Below, piece by piece: positions 7,175 to 17,198 of a stretch of DNA of 64,000 bases (positions are counted from its first letter, which is position 1; every line of letters starts with the position of its first letter). This DNA comes from Salinisphaera sp052044135 (GTDB lineage Bacteria > Pseudomonadota > Gammaproteobacteria > Nevskiales > Salinisphaeraceae), in the NCBI RefSeq assembly GCF_052044135.1, contig NZ_JBQDYF010000009.1, forward strand, positions 62,001 through 126,000. Reading direction: 5' to 3'. The position numbers and the translations under genes are program-made. The notes beneath the pieces were generated by a model. The model was given only the letters and a program-made list of their open reading frames with translations, searched no databases and was not told the DNA's origin.

Positions 7175-8503
7175 CTATGCTGCGTCGGCGCCGACCAGCC
7201 GCTGATGCGGGAACAGGCAACGGAACGTGGTGCCCTGCCCGAGCTCGCTGTCGATATGCAGCTCGGCCTCGTGATGTTCGAGGCTGTGCTTGACGATGGC
7301 CAGCCCGAGGCCGGTCCCGCCATCCGAAGAACTGCGACCGGAATCGATCCGGTAGAAGCGTTCGGTGAGCCGCGGCAGATGTTCCGGCGCGATGCCGGGC
7401 CCGTTGTCGCTGACGGCCAGCTGTGCTGCCCCGCGACCATTGCGCCACTGCACGGTGACGTGCCCGCCTACGGGTGTGTAGCGCAATGCGTTGGCCACCA
7501 GGTTCGAGATCACGCTCTCGATCTCGGACGGACGGCCGAACAGCGACAGTCCGGCCTGGATATCCGTATCGATCTGGTGGCGGCCTTCGTCGGACTTGCG
7601 GAAGTCGGCCACGATACGGGCGATCATGGCCGGCATGTCGACCGTCTCCTGGGCCTGCGCCAGGCCCTCACTTTCCAGTCGCGCCAGGCGCAGGAGGCTG
7701 TCGATGATGCGTCCCATACGCGCGGACTGGGCATCCATTTCACGAATCGGGGTGCGCCAGGCCGCAAGCGCCCCTGCGTCGGCCGCGTCCTCGGTCATCA
7801 TTTCCAGATAACCGCGCAGCACGGTCAGCGGCGTGCGCAACTCGTGCGAGGCATTGGCGACGAAGTCGCGCCGCGTCGATTCGAGCCGTTTCTGCTCGCT
7901 GACATCGCGCGCGATGAGCAGGCGCTGGCCGTTGCCATAGGGCACGATGCGCAGCGAGAGTGTGTCGGTATCGTTGGCCGGGGACGGCACTTCCAGCGGC
8001 TCACCGATATGGTCGGCGCGCGCCAGGAATTCGGCGAAACGCGGGTGCCGCATCAGGTTGACGATACGCTGGCCGTTATCCTGGCCGGCGCGCAAGGCCA
8101 GCAACGCCGCGGCCGCATTGTTGAACCACACGATACGTCCGCGCCCGTCGATGACCACGGCACCATCGGGCAGCGCGGCGGTCGATGCCTGGAACTCGCC
8201 GACGATGCTCTTGAGCCGCTTCTTGCGCCGCCGGTTGCGCTGCTTGAGGCGATACAACTCGGTATAGATTTCCTGCCACACGCCCACCCCCTCGCGGGGC
8301 TCCACTCGGGGTTGCGCCAGCCAGCGGTGCAGCTGATAGGCGAATATCAGATGCCCCGAGGTGTAGATCGCAAGCGCGATCAGCAGGGCCAGGGTGACCC
8401 GATCGAACGCCAGCCCGACCAGCGCCGCGGCCGTCAGCCAGGCGGCGAACCGCAGGCCGACCATGCACCAGATACGGCGTACTTCATTGGCCGAGGGATC
8501 CAT
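7175..8503 (-). CDS. phoR: Phosphate regulon sensor kinase PhoR
   Basis: PhoR is the inner-membrane histidine kinase that phosphorylates PhoB under phosphate limitation and receives the PstB/PhoU signal. The 442-residue protein has two adjacent membrane spans at residues 15-57, a basic linker, a PAS domain (about 105-205), the phosphoacceptor His220 in NASHELRTPL and a C-terminal ATPase domain (DNGPGIAPEHL, GGTGLGLAIV). A large periplasmic domain is absent, as usual for PhoR. It begins 9 bp after phoB and shares its operon. Confidence 0.93.
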   Translation of the reverse strand: MDPSANEVRRIWCMVGLRFAAWLTAAALVGLAFDRVTLALLIALAIYTSGHLIFAYQLHRWLAQPRVEPREGVGVWQEIYTELYRLKQRNRRRKKRLKSIVGEFQASTAALPDGAVVIDGRGRIVWFNNAAAALLALRAGQDNGQRIVNLMRHPRFAEFLARADHIGEPLEVPSPANDTDTLSLRIVPYGNGQRLLIARDVSEQKRLESTRRDFVANASHELRTPLTVLRGYLEMMTEDAADAGALAAWRTPIREMDAQSARMGRIIDSLLRLARLESEGLAQAQETVDMPAMIARIVADFRKSDEGRHQIDTDIQAGLSLFGRPSEIESVISNLVANALRYTPVGGHVTVQWRNGRGAAQLAVSDNGPGIAPEHLPRLTERFYRIDSGRSSSDGGTGLGLAIVKHSLEHHEAELHIDSELGQGTTFRCLFPHQRLVGADAA

Positions 8504-8512
8504 GCCGGCCGG

Positions 8513-9208
8513 CTACACCGAACGACTCGAAAAACGGTAGCCGCTGCCGCGCACGGTCTGGATGAAACCGTCGAACCCGTGCGGCGCCAGCGCCTTGCGC
8601 AACCGGCGGATATGCACATCGACCGTGCGCTCCTCGACATAAACATTCTGCCCCCAGACGCGATCCAGCATCTGTTCCCGGGTATACACCCGCTCGGGGT
8701 TGCTCATGAAGAAACGCAGCAGGCGATATTCGGTGGGGCCCAGCCGCACCGAGGCGTCACCCACCGATACGCGCTGGCTGGCGGCATCGAGGGTCAGACC
8801 GTCCAGCTCCAGCGTCTCGTCCTCGCCGCCCGGCAGGCTGCGACGCAACACGGCACGCACCCGGGCCACCAGCTCCGACGAAGAAAACGGCTTGGTCACG
8901 TAATCGTCGGCGCCGAGATTGAGCCCGCGCACGCGGTCGTTTTCATCCACGCGCGCGGTCACGAGGATGATCGGCAGGTTTTGGGTAAGCTCGTCACGCC
9001 GCCACTCACGTGCGAGCTCCATTCCGGATACCCCCGGCAGCATCCAGTCGAGCAACACCAGATCCGGCCGGCGCTCGGCCACGGCCAGCCTCGCGGCCTG
9101 GGCATCCGGTGCCTCGGCCACCGAGAAATCCGAGCGCTCGAGCGCGAACCGGATCATGTCGCGAATCGGGGCTTCGTCTTCGACAACGAGTATGTGCTTG
9201 CGTGACAT
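8513..9208 (-). CDS. phoB: Phosphate regulon response regulator PhoB
   Basis: PhoB activates Pho-box promoters after phosphorylation by PhoR. The 231-residue protein has an N-terminal receiver with Asp54 in LLDWMLPG and the acidic pair ED near residue 10, and a C-terminal winged-helix OmpR-type domain (about 130-228) with the recognition segment RTVDVHIRRLRKAL. It is the first gene of phoB-phoR and has a Pho box in its own promoter, which predicts positive autoregulation. Confidence 0.95.
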   Translation of the reverse strand: MSRKHILVVEDEAPIRDMIRFALERSDFSVAEAPDAQAARLAVAERRPDLVLLDWMLPGVSGMELAREWRRDELTQNLPIILVTARVDENDRVRGLNLGADDYVTKPFSSSELVARVRAVLRRSLPGGEDETLELDGLTLDAASQRVSVGDASVRLGPTEYRLLRFFMSNPERVYTREQMLDRVWGQNVYVEERTVDVHIRRLRKALAPHGFDGFIQTVRGSGYRFSSRSV

Positions 9209-9238
9209 GGCAGCGGTATCGCATCTGAACTTGTGGCG

Positions 9239-9273
9239 ATGTTATGAACGTCATGTGACATCTGTATGACACA
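9239..9273 (-). promoter_or_regulatory. Pho box and -10 of phoB-phoR
   Basis: On the minus strand TGTCAT-ACAGA-TGTCAC forms the two PhoB half-sites (9266-9271 and 9255-9260). Ten bases on is TAACAT (9239-9244), a 4/6 -10. The expected start leaves a leader of about 24 nt before the phoB ATG. Confidence 0.85.
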
Positions 9274-9299
9274 CCCAACGCCGCCGCGAGACAACTCGC

Positions 9300-11915
9300 T
9301 CAGGCCGCGTCGGCTGCAAGCCCCGCGTCCACGATCTCGCGTGTGTTGTCCGACAGCTCGGCCGCGCCGACGCGCGCCAGGGCATCGCGCATGCCCGCGG
9401 CGTAGGGCTCGGTATAGCGCCGCCACGGCGCCAGCAGGCCGGCCAATGCCGCCGCCAGTTGCGGGTTGAACCGGTCCAGGCGCAGGATTTCGTCGGCCAC
9501 GAGTGCGTAACCGGCGCAGTCCGCCCGATGAAAACCCAGCGGGTTGCCGCGCACGAAACCGCCGACCAGCGCGCGCACCCGATTGGGGTTGCTGAAATCG
9601 AAGCGGGCATCGCCCAGCATATCCCGCACCCGCGCCACGGTATCGCCGTCGGGCGTGGCCGCCTGCAGCCGCAGCCACTTGTCCATGACCAGCGGCTCAT
9701 CGGCAAAACGCTGCGCAAAGTCCGCGCGCACCGCATCGCGGTCGGCACCGGGCAGCTCCTGCAGGGCGTTCAATGCGGCCATGCGATCGGTCATGTTGTC
9801 GGCGGCATCGTATACCCGATGCGCGCGATCGCGCAGCGCCGGCGTATCCAGGCAGGACAGATAGTCCAGAGCAGTGGCGAAAACCCGCCGGCGGCCGGCC
9901 GACTGCGGGTCGAACACATAACCGGGGCGCGGCGCGTGCGCATCGGCGAGCTGGCCGAGCTCGGTCCGAAACCGCGTCGCGATCTCGTGCTTGACGTGCC
10001 GGCGCGCGGCCTCGACCGCCGCGACGTCGATCGCATCGAACGCCTCGCCGATCTGGGTCGTGCTCGGCAGGCTCAGCATTTCGGCCAGCAACGCACGGTC
10101 ATCCGGTGGATCGGCCAGCAGGGCCGCGATGGCCGTACTCATGCCCGCGCCAAGCACCGGCATGGGTTGCGCGTTCTGATAGGCACTGACCGCTGCGGTG
10201 GCCGTGGCCATGTACAGGCTCTGGGCGGCGTCCCAGCGCGACACGGGATCCGAGTCGTGCGCCATCAGCCGAACCAGCGCGGCTTCGGGCTGATCGAATG
10301 TCAGCCGCACCGGTGCCGTCAGGCCGCGCAATACCGAAATCGTCGGCGCCGAGGGCACCTCGTGGAATACGAACGTGCCGCGCTGCTCGCTCAGCCGGAC
10401 GATCTCGGGGGCACGCAGTGGATGGCCAGCATCATCGAACAGGGCCACGGCAACGGGTATGTCGAAGTTCGGCTTGTCTTGCTGGCCGGGCGTCGCCGGC
10501 GTGGCCTGTGCCAGATCGAGCTCGAGCCGGCCATCGGAGAAACGTGACGTCACGCGCAGGCGCGGGGTGCCGGCGAATGCGTACCAATGACGGAATTGCG
10601 TCAGGTCCAGTCCGGTTGACTCCTCGATCGCGAGCACGAAATCCTCGATGGTCACGGCCTGGCCATCGTGCTTGTCCAGATAATGCCGCACCGCCCGGGT
10701 GAATGCCTCGCGCCCGGCCATCTGCGCCATCATGCGGATGAGTTCGGCGCCCTTTTCATACACCGTAATGGTGTAGAAGTTGTTCATCTCGACGTACGAT
10801 TCCGGCCGCACCGGATGGGCGCGCGGTCCGGCATCCTCGGGAAACTGGACGTCGCGGAGCATGCGCACCTGCTCGATGCGGGTCACCCCGGGCGAACCGT
10901 GGTCGATGGCGAACTGGTGCTCGCGATACACCGTGAGCCCTTCCTTGAGCGAGAGCTGGAACCAGTCGCGACAGGTCACGCGGTTACCGGTGTAGTTGTG
11001 GAAATATTCATGGGCGACGACGTCGCGCACGCGGGCGAAGTCACCGTCGGTGGCGGTATCGGGGTGGGCGAAGATACAGGCCGTGTTGAAGATGTTGAGG
11101 CCTTTGTTCTCCATCGCGCCCATGTTGAAGCTGCCGACGGCCACGATCACGAAGGTGTCGAGATCGTATTCCAGGCCATAGGTCGCTTCGTCCCAGGCCA
11201 TGGCGTCCTTCAGCGACGCCATGGCGTGATGACACTGGCCCTCGTTGCCGTGCTCGGTGTAGAGCGCCAGCGCGACGTCGCGGCCGGAGGCCGTGGTGAA
11301 GGTATCCTGGATCACACCCAGGTCGCCGGCCACCAGCGCGAACAGATAACAGGGCTTGGCGAACGGGTCCTCGTAGACGGCGTAATGCCGGCCCTCGCCC
11401 GCCGCGCCGGATTCGATGCAATTGCCATTCGACAACAGCACCGGATAGCGCGCGGCATCGGCTTCCACCCGCGTGGTATAGCGCGACATCACGTCCGGAC
11501 GATCCGGAAAGTACGTGATGCGCGAAAACCCGGTCGCCTCGCACTGCGTGCACAGAATCGAGCCGGAACGGTACAGCCCCTCCAGCGAGAGATTGCTGTC
11601 GGGATCGATTTCGGTGACCACCGTCAGGGCGAAACGATCCGGCAGATCGTCGAGCCACAAGCCGCTGTCGGCGATTTCCAGCGCGTCATCCGCCACGGGC
11701 GCGCCGTCAACCGCGATGCTCAGCAAACGCAGATCGCGGCCATCGAGCCACCAGCGCCCGCCATCGCCGATGCGCTGCGGATTGCGACGCACCGCGTAGC
11801 GCGCGGTCACCCGGGTCGCGCCGTCGCCAATGTCGAAATCGAGTTCGACGCGGTCGATCAGATAGATCGGCGCTTGATAGTCGCTGCGATACTTGCGCTG
11901 TGGCGTGCCGGTCAT
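9300..11915 (-). CDS. pepN: Aminopeptidase N (M1 zinc metallopeptidase)
   Basis: PepN removes N-terminal amino acids from peptides in the cytoplasm. The 871-residue length is typical of the E. coli-type enzyme. The exopeptidase motif GAMEN is at 266-270, the zinc site HEYFH at 302-306, and the second zinc glutamate is in LSLKEGL (residue 325). Domain order is the M1 N-terminal beta domain, the catalytic domain and a long helical C-terminal domain. It ends upstream of the phoB promoter and appears to be a separate unit. Confidence 0.95.
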   Translation of the reverse strand: MTGTPQRKYRSDYQAPIYLIDRVELDFDIGDGATRVTARYAVRRNPQRIGDGGRWWLDGRDLRLLSIAVDGAPVADDALEIADSGLWLDDLPDRFALTVVTEIDPDSNLSLEGLYRSGSILCTQCEATGFSRITYFPDRPDVMSRYTTRVEADAARYPVLLSNGNCIESGAAGEGRHYAVYEDPFAKPCYLFALVAGDLGVIQDTFTTASGRDVALALYTEHGNEGQCHHAMASLKDAMAWDEATYGLEYDLDTFVIVAVGSFNMGAMENKGLNIFNTACIFAHPDTATDGDFARVRDVVAHEYFHNYTGNRVTCRDWFQLSLKEGLTVYREHQFAIDHGSPGVTRIEQVRMLRDVQFPEDAGPRAHPVRPESYVEMNNFYTITVYEKGAELIRMMAQMAGREAFTRAVRHYLDKHDGQAVTIEDFVLAIEESTGLDLTQFRHWYAFAGTPRLRVTSRFSDGRLELDLAQATPATPGQQDKPNFDIPVAVALFDDAGHPLRAPEIVRLSEQRGTFVFHEVPSAPTISVLRGLTAPVRLTFDQPEAALVRLMAHDSDPVSRWDAAQSLYMATATAAVSAYQNAQPMPVLGAGMSTAIAALLADPPDDRALLAEMLSLPSTTQIGEAFDAIDVAAVEAARRHVKHEIATRFRTELGQLADAHAPRPGYVFDPQSAGRRRVFATALDYLSCLDTPALRDRAHRVYDAADNMTDRMAALNALQELPGADRDAVRADFAQRFADEPLVMDKWLRLQAATPDGDTVARVRDMLGDARFDFSNPNRVRALVGGFVRGNPLGFHRADCAGYALVADEILRLDRFNPQLAAALAGLLAPWRRYTEPYAAGMRDALARVGAAELSDNTREIVDAGLAADAA

Positions 11916-11945
11916 CGGGAGTCCCTGGAAAGAAAGAGCATGGCT

Positions 11946-13067
11946 TCAGCGCCGACGGAGTACGACGCTGCCGGCCGAATACCCCGCACCGAAGCCGCAC
12001 AGGACGCCGACATCGCCGGGCGCGAGATCGTTGGAGAATTTATGGAACACGATCACCGGCGAGGCCGAGCTGGTATTGCCGTATTCCGCCAGCACCGACG
12101 GCATTTCGCCGTCCTCGGGCGCGCGGCCGAACACGCGCTTGGCGATCAGTGTGTTCATGTTGATGTTGGCCTGGTGCAGCCACAACCGCTTGAGATCGCT
12201 CGCCGCCCGATCGTATTCGGCCACATGGTCGACGATCATCTCGGCCACCATCGGCCCCACTTCCTTGAACACGCGACGTCCGTTCTGCACGAACAGCCGA
12301 TCGGCCTCGGATCTCGGTTCGATCTCGCTGCGATTGAGGAAACCGAAGTTGTTGCGGATGTTGTTGGAAAAGTGCGTGGCCAGGCGCGTACCGAGCACAT
12401 CGAAACCGGTGCCCTGCGGGGCGTCGTCGGCGTGCTCCAGCAGCGCGGCGGTGCACACATCGCCGAAGATGAAATGGCTGTCGCGGTCGCGGAAATTCAG
12501 GTGCGCGGAACAGATTTCCGGATTGACCATCAGCACGCGCCGCGCGCTGCCCGACTTGATCATGTCGGCCGCGGTCTGGATACCGAACGCCGCGGAGGCG
12601 CAGGCCACGTTCAGATCGAAACCGTAACGCCCGCCGCCGAGAAACTCCTGCACTTCCACCGCCAGCGCCGGGTAGGGCCGCGGCAGGTTGGAACAGGCCA
12701 CCAGAATCACGTCGATATCCTCGGCGCGGCGACCGGCGGCCTCGAGACAGGGCGCGATCGCCGCCAACGCCATCTCGCACTGCAGCGAGGGCTCGTCGTT
12801 GCCGCGCGTGCGGATACGCGGATGCATGACTTCAGGATCGAGGATGCCGGCCTTGTCCACCACGTAGCGGCTCTGGATGCCCGAGGCCTTGGTGATGAAC
12901 GCACTGTTGGAATGCGACAGCGGCGCCACCCGGCCCGCGGCGATATCGTCGGCGTGCGCGGCGTTATGGATATCCACGTAGGCGTTGAAAGACGCCACGA
13001 GTTCATCGTTGGAAATCGCCTCGGGCGGCGTATACAGCCCCGAGGCCGTCAGAACGACATTGCTCAC
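11946..13067 (-). CDS. FabH-like beta-ketoacyl-ACP synthase III (PA3286 type)
   Basis: This is a 373-residue member of the ketoacyl synthase III family, with catalytic Cys156 (NVACASA), His298 (LHQAN) and Asn331 (YGNTSSA). It is longer than ordinary FabH (~317 aa) and closely resembles, from memory, Pseudomonas aeruginosa PA3286, which condenses medium-chain acyl-CoA with malonyl-ACP and feeds beta-oxidation intermediates into fatty acid synthesis. The GTG at 13067 was chosen because AGGAG lies five bases upstream and family similarity starts there (MSNVVLTASGLYTPPEAISN). The open frame runs on further upstream without family similarity. Confidence 0.85.
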   Translation of the reverse strand: MSNVVLTASGLYTPPEAISNDELVASFNAYVDIHNAAHADDIAAGRVAPLSHSNSAFITKASGIQSRYVVDKAGILDPEVMHPRIRTRGNDEPSLQCEMALAAIAPCLEAAGRRAEDIDVILVACSNLPRPYPALAVEVQEFLGGGRYGFDLNVACASAAFGIQTAADMIKSGSARRVLMVNPEICSAHLNFRDRDSHFIFGDVCTAALLEHADDAPQGTGFDVLGTRLATHFSNNIRNNFGFLNRSEIEPRSEADRLFVQNGRRVFKEVGPMVAEMIVDHVAEYDRAASDLKRLWLHQANINMNTLIAKRVFGRAPEDGEMPSVLAEYGNTSSASPVIVFHKFSNDLAPGDVGVLCGFGAGYSAGSVVLRRR

Positions 13068-13242
13068 CGCTGCTCCTGATCTCGATGGTTCGGCGATAGG
13101 CAATTCTGGCCCTCGGGCGCGACGTCCACAACCGGCGGCGGCACAAAAACGCGCATCGCACGTACCGCGGGCCCTCGGTCGAGGCCGATCCGTGGGCGCG
13201 CCCGCCCGGCCGGCTTCCGAACGGCAACAACCACGCCACGGC

Positions 13243-14682
13243 TCAGCCGCGCATGCCCGACTCGGCCAGTGCCCGATCGATAAACGATCGGACATCGGGT
13301 TCGTGGCGCACCGACAGATGCGACCCGTGATACCACTGGAGCGCCGGTTCGCCCCAGTGTCGCCAGAGCGCGAGCGGCTGTTCCGGGGCAATCAACTGGT
13401 CGGCCGTCGCGGCGAAGATATAGCGTCGCTCGCGTGGCGCGCACGGCTCGGCCGCGAGCGGCGACACGGCCGCCAGCCGCTCGCCCACCGCGGCCGCGCT
13501 CAGCCCGCGCGCTTCCAGGTAATGCGCGTGCGCGGTCGGCAAATGCTGCCAGAGGGTCGCCGGGATGTCGGTCATCGGGATGCCGGCGATCACACAGGCC
13601 AGCGCCGGTTCGTGCGCAGCCAGCAGCGCCGCGTGGTAGCCGCCGAGGCTGTAGCCCAGCACACCGATGCGCGCGTCGGGGTCGATCTCGCGAATCCAGG
13701 CGACGCAACTGCGCAGATCGCACAGCGACTGCGCCTGGCCGTGCAGCAGATCCGCGAACGGCCCGTCCAGGAACAGCCCGCCCGTGAGCGGCGTGGCGCG
13801 ACGGACGCCATGCAGCGGCAGGATCGGCATGACCAGGTTCAGACCGAGATGCGCGTGCAGCCGGGCCACGTCGAACAACTGAAAATCGAGCCCGGCGACG
13901 CCCATGCGATAGCCGTGCACGCACAGCAACCAGGGCCGCCCGCGACCTTCGCCGTGGCGCAGAATGCGCGCGGCCATCGTTCGGTTGTTCTTGTGGCCGC
14001 GCCAACGCGCACCGCCCGGCAATGCGGGATCGGGGGTGTAGCGCGAAGGCGCGGTGAGCCATTCGTAGTCCACGCCGAAGGTTCGCATCGGTTCGATGCG
14101 CGGCGACTCGAACGGGGCCGCGGCCCCGTGCAAACGCGCCGGGAAGTTCTGCCAGTCGCGCTCGACCGCGATCTCGCCGATCGCATTCAACTCGGCGATG
14201 TCGTTATCCACCGCGGCCCCGCGCGGCACGCGCGCGCAGTTGATGAAAAAACCGAGCACGGCCGCATCACAGGCCATCTTGGCCAGCAGTCTCGGTTGCG
14301 TCGGCGGTGGCGCCACACCCGCGGGTACCGGGTGCTGGATGCGCAGCGCCCACCCGGCCACCATGAACACCGCCGCGCCGCCGATAATCAACCCCACACC
14401 GGGCCACAAGCCGAGCCAGTAGATCAGGATCAGCGCCAGGAGCGAACTCAGCGGGCCCGCCAGCGCCATATGGCAGCACAGCTGGCGATCCCCCGCCCAG
14501 AGCAGTTGCCCCGCCCCGGTGGCGATAAGCACCACACCGGGCACGGTACCCAGCGCCGCAACCCCCCAGTTCGTCGGCCAGGCGGCCACCAGCCAGAACA
14601 GGCCGATGGCCAGCACGATGCCCGCGGACTTGAAACGCCGCGGTTGCCAACGCATCGGCGACACTTCGCGCAAGGGTTCCAT
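13243..14682 (-). CDS. Membrane-anchored alpha/beta hydrolase
   Basis: The exact substrate is unknown. The 479-residue protein begins with about four hydrophobic segments (roughly residues 20-125) and continues with an alpha/beta-hydrolase domain: oxyanion region VHGYRMG, nucleophile motif GYSLGG, and HGSHLSVRH near the C-terminus as the likely histidine region. The domain resembles the DUF2048/ABHD18-like group, but I am not certain. The ATG at 14682 directly follows the stop of the upstream small membrane gene (TGACATG), so the two are translationally coupled and probably act together in the membrane. Confidence 0.7.
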   Translation of the reverse strand: MEPLREVSPMRWQPRRFKSAGIVLAIGLFWLVAAWPTNWGVAALGTVPGVVLIATGAGQLLWAGDRQLCCHMALAGPLSSLLALILIYWLGLWPGVGLIIGGAAVFMVAGWALRIQHPVPAGVAPPPTQPRLLAKMACDAAVLGFFINCARVPRGAAVDNDIAELNAIGEIAVERDWQNFPARLHGAAAPFESPRIEPMRTFGVDYEWLTAPSRYTPDPALPGGARWRGHKNNRTMAARILRHGEGRGRPWLLCVHGYRMGVAGLDFQLFDVARLHAHLGLNLVMPILPLHGVRRATPLTGGLFLDGPFADLLHGQAQSLCDLRSCVAWIREIDPDARIGVLGYSLGGYHAALLAAHEPALACVIAGIPMTDIPATLWQHLPTAHAHYLEARGLSAAAVGERLAAVSPLAAEPCAPRERRYIFAATADQLIAPEQPLALWRHWGEPALQWYHGSHLSVRHEPDVRSFIDRALAESGMRG

Positions 14683-14683
14683 G

Positions 14684-15040
14684 TCAGCGGCTAGAAATGC
14701 CGTAATAGAGTGCAATGAGCACAGCGACCGCGAGCGCCAGTTCCGCGATCCAGAACGTCGGGTGCCGCTTGTCGGTCAGCCAGGTCGCGATGGTTGCAAA
14801 CAGCGCCACGCCCGCCCCCAGTTCGGTGGCAAGCCATATGTCGGCCAGACCGCCGCCGTTATCGGAGACCTGTGGAAACGGCCAGGTCAGCATACTGATC
14901 ACCGCGCCGGTCAGGGTGGCCAGCACCGCCAGCGTGAGCACGACCCAATTGACAAACGACAGCCATTTCAGAATCCGGCCTTGCGCCTCGCGCCCCATGA
15001 CATCGCCACCCAGTGTCCTGTCACCCCAATTCATTGCCAT
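14684..15040 (-). CDS. Small four-span membrane protein, unknown function
   Basis: I do not recognise this 118-residue protein. It has hydrophobic stretches near residues 28-50, 68-85 and 95-113 and little else. The first ATG (15040) has no good ribosome site. The in-frame ATG at 14998 (MGREAQGRILKW) has GGTGG upstream and may be the real start. It is coupled to the membrane hydrolase gene by a 1-bp gap. Confidence 0.6.
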   Translation of the reverse strand: MAMNWGDRTLGGDVMGREAQGRILKWLSFVNWVVLTLAVLATLTGAVISMLTWPFPQVSDNGGGLADIWLATELGAGVALFATIATWLTDKRHPTFWIAELALAVAVLIALYYGISSR

Positions 15041-15261
15041 ATTCCGGCGCGTCGCCGCGGCATTGCGGCCATTTACCGTCCTGCCTCACGCGATCCCTCC
15101 CCGTGCCCTGCCGGGCACGAAAACACGCGAAATACCGGCGCGAACCCGCGTTGCCACAGGCAAGCATAGTAGCCCGCCACCCGAATGGCCGTCCATCGAC
15201 GGCGCAACGCGGCGCCCTCGCATGAAACGCGCGGCCCCCCTGGGAGGCGCCCATCAGACGG

Positions 15262-16152
15262 TTAACGCCCCTTTTCGATATAACGCAGCAGCAGGCGCGA
15301 GCTTAACGTGATGGTGAGGGCGAAGAAGGTGATCAGCAGGGCCGCGGCGAAGGCCAGCTTGTGGGCCGACTCGAACGGTTCGTTGATGAACGACCAGATG
15401 ACGTAGGTCAGGTAGCCCACCGGCTCCTGGGTCAGTTGGCCGCTCCACGTGTAATTGGACCAGCCCACGGTGTAGATCAGCGGCGCTGTCTCGCCCATGG
15501 ACAGGGCCATGGCCAGCAACAGACCGGTCAGAATGCGGCCCGCGCAACTCGGCATCAACACGCGCAGAATGACGCTGGCCTCCGAGGCGCCCAGCGAGTA
15601 CGCGGACTCGCGCAGACTGCCCGGCAACGCGACCAGTGCCAACTCGGTGGTGCGGGCAATATACGGAATAATCATGATCGCCAGCGTGATCGCACCGGCG
15701 AGCACGGAGAAATGCCAGCCCAGGGCCACGACCATGGTGATATAGCCGAACAGGCCGAGCACGATTGACGGCACGCCGACCAGCACATCCCCCATGAAGC
15801 GCACCACCCGCGAAAACAGATGATGGCGTTTTTCCGAGCAATACACGCCGACACCGATGCCCAGCGGGCCCGCGATGGCCACCGAGCCGACCGTGAGCAG
15901 CGCCGTGCCTTCGATCGCGTTCAGAAGACCGCCGGACACGCCCTGTGTGGGTTCGGTGAACAGCTTGAGATTGAGCGCGGAAAACCCGCCCACCGTGACT
16001 TCCGCCAGAATATCAACCAGCGCCGCGGCCAGAATCAGGAAACTGGCACCGCAGATGGTCCAGCCGATATAGCTCACCAGTCGTCGCCGGTGGTACCGGA
16101 CCCGCGACTTGGCGTCGAGGGCGAACGCCGTATTCGCAAACGTTTCACTCAT
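15262..16152 (-). CDS. pstA: Second phosphate permease PstA2
   Basis: This is a second PstA-type permease, 296 residues, with six predicted spans and the coupling loop SLRESAYSLGASEASVILRV. It differs clearly from the first PstA, so it is a diverged paralogue and not a recent copy. It is the last gene of pstS2-pstC2-pstA2. No ATPase or phoU gene follows: the next gene is the unrelated small membrane protein, 221 bp away. It would have to use PstB from the first operon or an ATPase encoded outside the window. Confidence 0.9.
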   Translation of the reverse strand: MSETFANTAFALDAKSRVRYHRRRLVSYIGWTICGASFLILAAALVDILAEVTVGGFSALNLKLFTEPTQGVSGGLLNAIEGTALLTVGSVAIAGPLGIGVGVYCSEKRHHLFSRVVRFMGDVLVGVPSIVLGLFGYITMVVALGWHFSVLAGAITLAIMIIPYIARTTELALVALPGSLRESAYSLGASEASVILRVLMPSCAGRILTGLLLAMALSMGETAPLIYTVGWSNYTWSGQLTQEPVGYLTYVIWSFINEPFESAHKLAFAAALLITFFALTITLSSRLLLRYIEKGR

Positions 16153-16158
16153 GTTCGG

Positions 16159-17166
16159 TTACTCTCTTATCTGCCAGAGCAGCAGGCGCGCGACCGCGTT
16201 GACGATCACCCCCATGATCAACAGCACCAGACCGATCTCGGTAAGACTGTTCACCGCCATGCCGGTCGGGTCCTGCAGCGCGCTGTCCAGCTGCGAGACA
16301 ATGAAAGCCGCCATGGTGGACATCGGGTTATAGATATTCGTCGGCACCGCCAAGGCGTTACCACTGACCATGAGAACCGCCATGGTTTCGCCCAGCGCAC
16401 GCCCCAAGCCGAGAATGGTCACGCCGATGATGGCGCGCCGAACCTGGGGCATGACCACCTTGCGCAACACCTCGAAGCGCGTCGCACCCAGCGCAAAGCC
16501 GGCCTCGACTTCGCTCTGGGCCACCGCGGAAATGGCCTCGCGCACGTTGGCCGTGATGATCGGCACGACCATCAGCGCGAGCACGATGCCCGCGGTCAAC
16601 AGACCGTAGCCGGCCCCGACCGGGCGGCCGAAACCCGGGATGAAGCCCAGCACATCCGCCATATAGGGATACACATAATGTGAGGCCAATGGTATGACAA
16701 CGACGTACCCCCACAGCCCGAACACCACACTGGGCACCGCGGCCAGTAGTTCGACGATGGCCGCGACCAGATCGCGCACACCGGCCGGAACGATCTCGGC
16801 GATGAACATCGCCGCCAGCACCCCGACCGGCACCGCGAACAGCAGCGCCAATCCGGAACTCGCCAGGGTGCCAAAAATCAGAAAGAAAATGCCGTAGCTC
16901 GCGCCCGGCAGGACCATATGGCCATCGACCGTGGTCGGCGTGCCGTATTGGCTGCCCAGATTCCAGTCGTTACTGCCCAGAAAACCCAGGCCATTGAACT
17001 GGAGCGCAGGCCACGCCTTCCACGTCAGAAAAAGGAAAAGTCCGACCAGGAGCGCGGGAATGATCAGCGAGAACAAGCGCAGCAACAGGGCGAACAATAC
17101 CCGCTGAATGCTTTGCCAGCGCGCATTGCGCCGAGTCGAGACGAAATCCGCAGTAACTTCGGACAT
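16159..17166 (-). CDS. pstC: Second phosphate permease PstC2
   Basis: This is a PstC-type inner-membrane permease (335 residues from the chosen start) with a first span near residues 28-50, further spans and a coupling loop with FALGATRFEVLRKVVMP. The start is taken at the ATG at 17166 (MSEVTADFVSTRRNARW); the frame is open 19 codons further upstream, but that part overlaps the intergenic hairpin. Its stop lies 6 bp before pstA2. Confidence 0.88.
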   Translation of the reverse strand: MSEVTADFVSTRRNARWQSIQRVLFALLLRLFSLIIPALLVGLFLFLTWKAWPALQFNGLGFLGSNDWNLGSQYGTPTTVDGHMVLPGASYGIFFLIFGTLASSGLALLFAVPVGVLAAMFIAEIVPAGVRDLVAAIVELLAAVPSVVFGLWGYVVVIPLASHYVYPYMADVLGFIPGFGRPVGAGYGLLTAGIVLALMVVPIITANVREAISAVAQSEVEAGFALGATRFEVLRKVVMPQVRRAIIGVTILGLGRALGETMAVLMVSGNALAVPTNIYNPMSTMAAFIVSQLDSALQDPTGMAVNSLTEIGLVLLIMGVIVNAVARLLLWQIRE

Positions 17167-17198
17167 ATTGGTTTTATCTGCTGGCCGGAAACGCGTAA

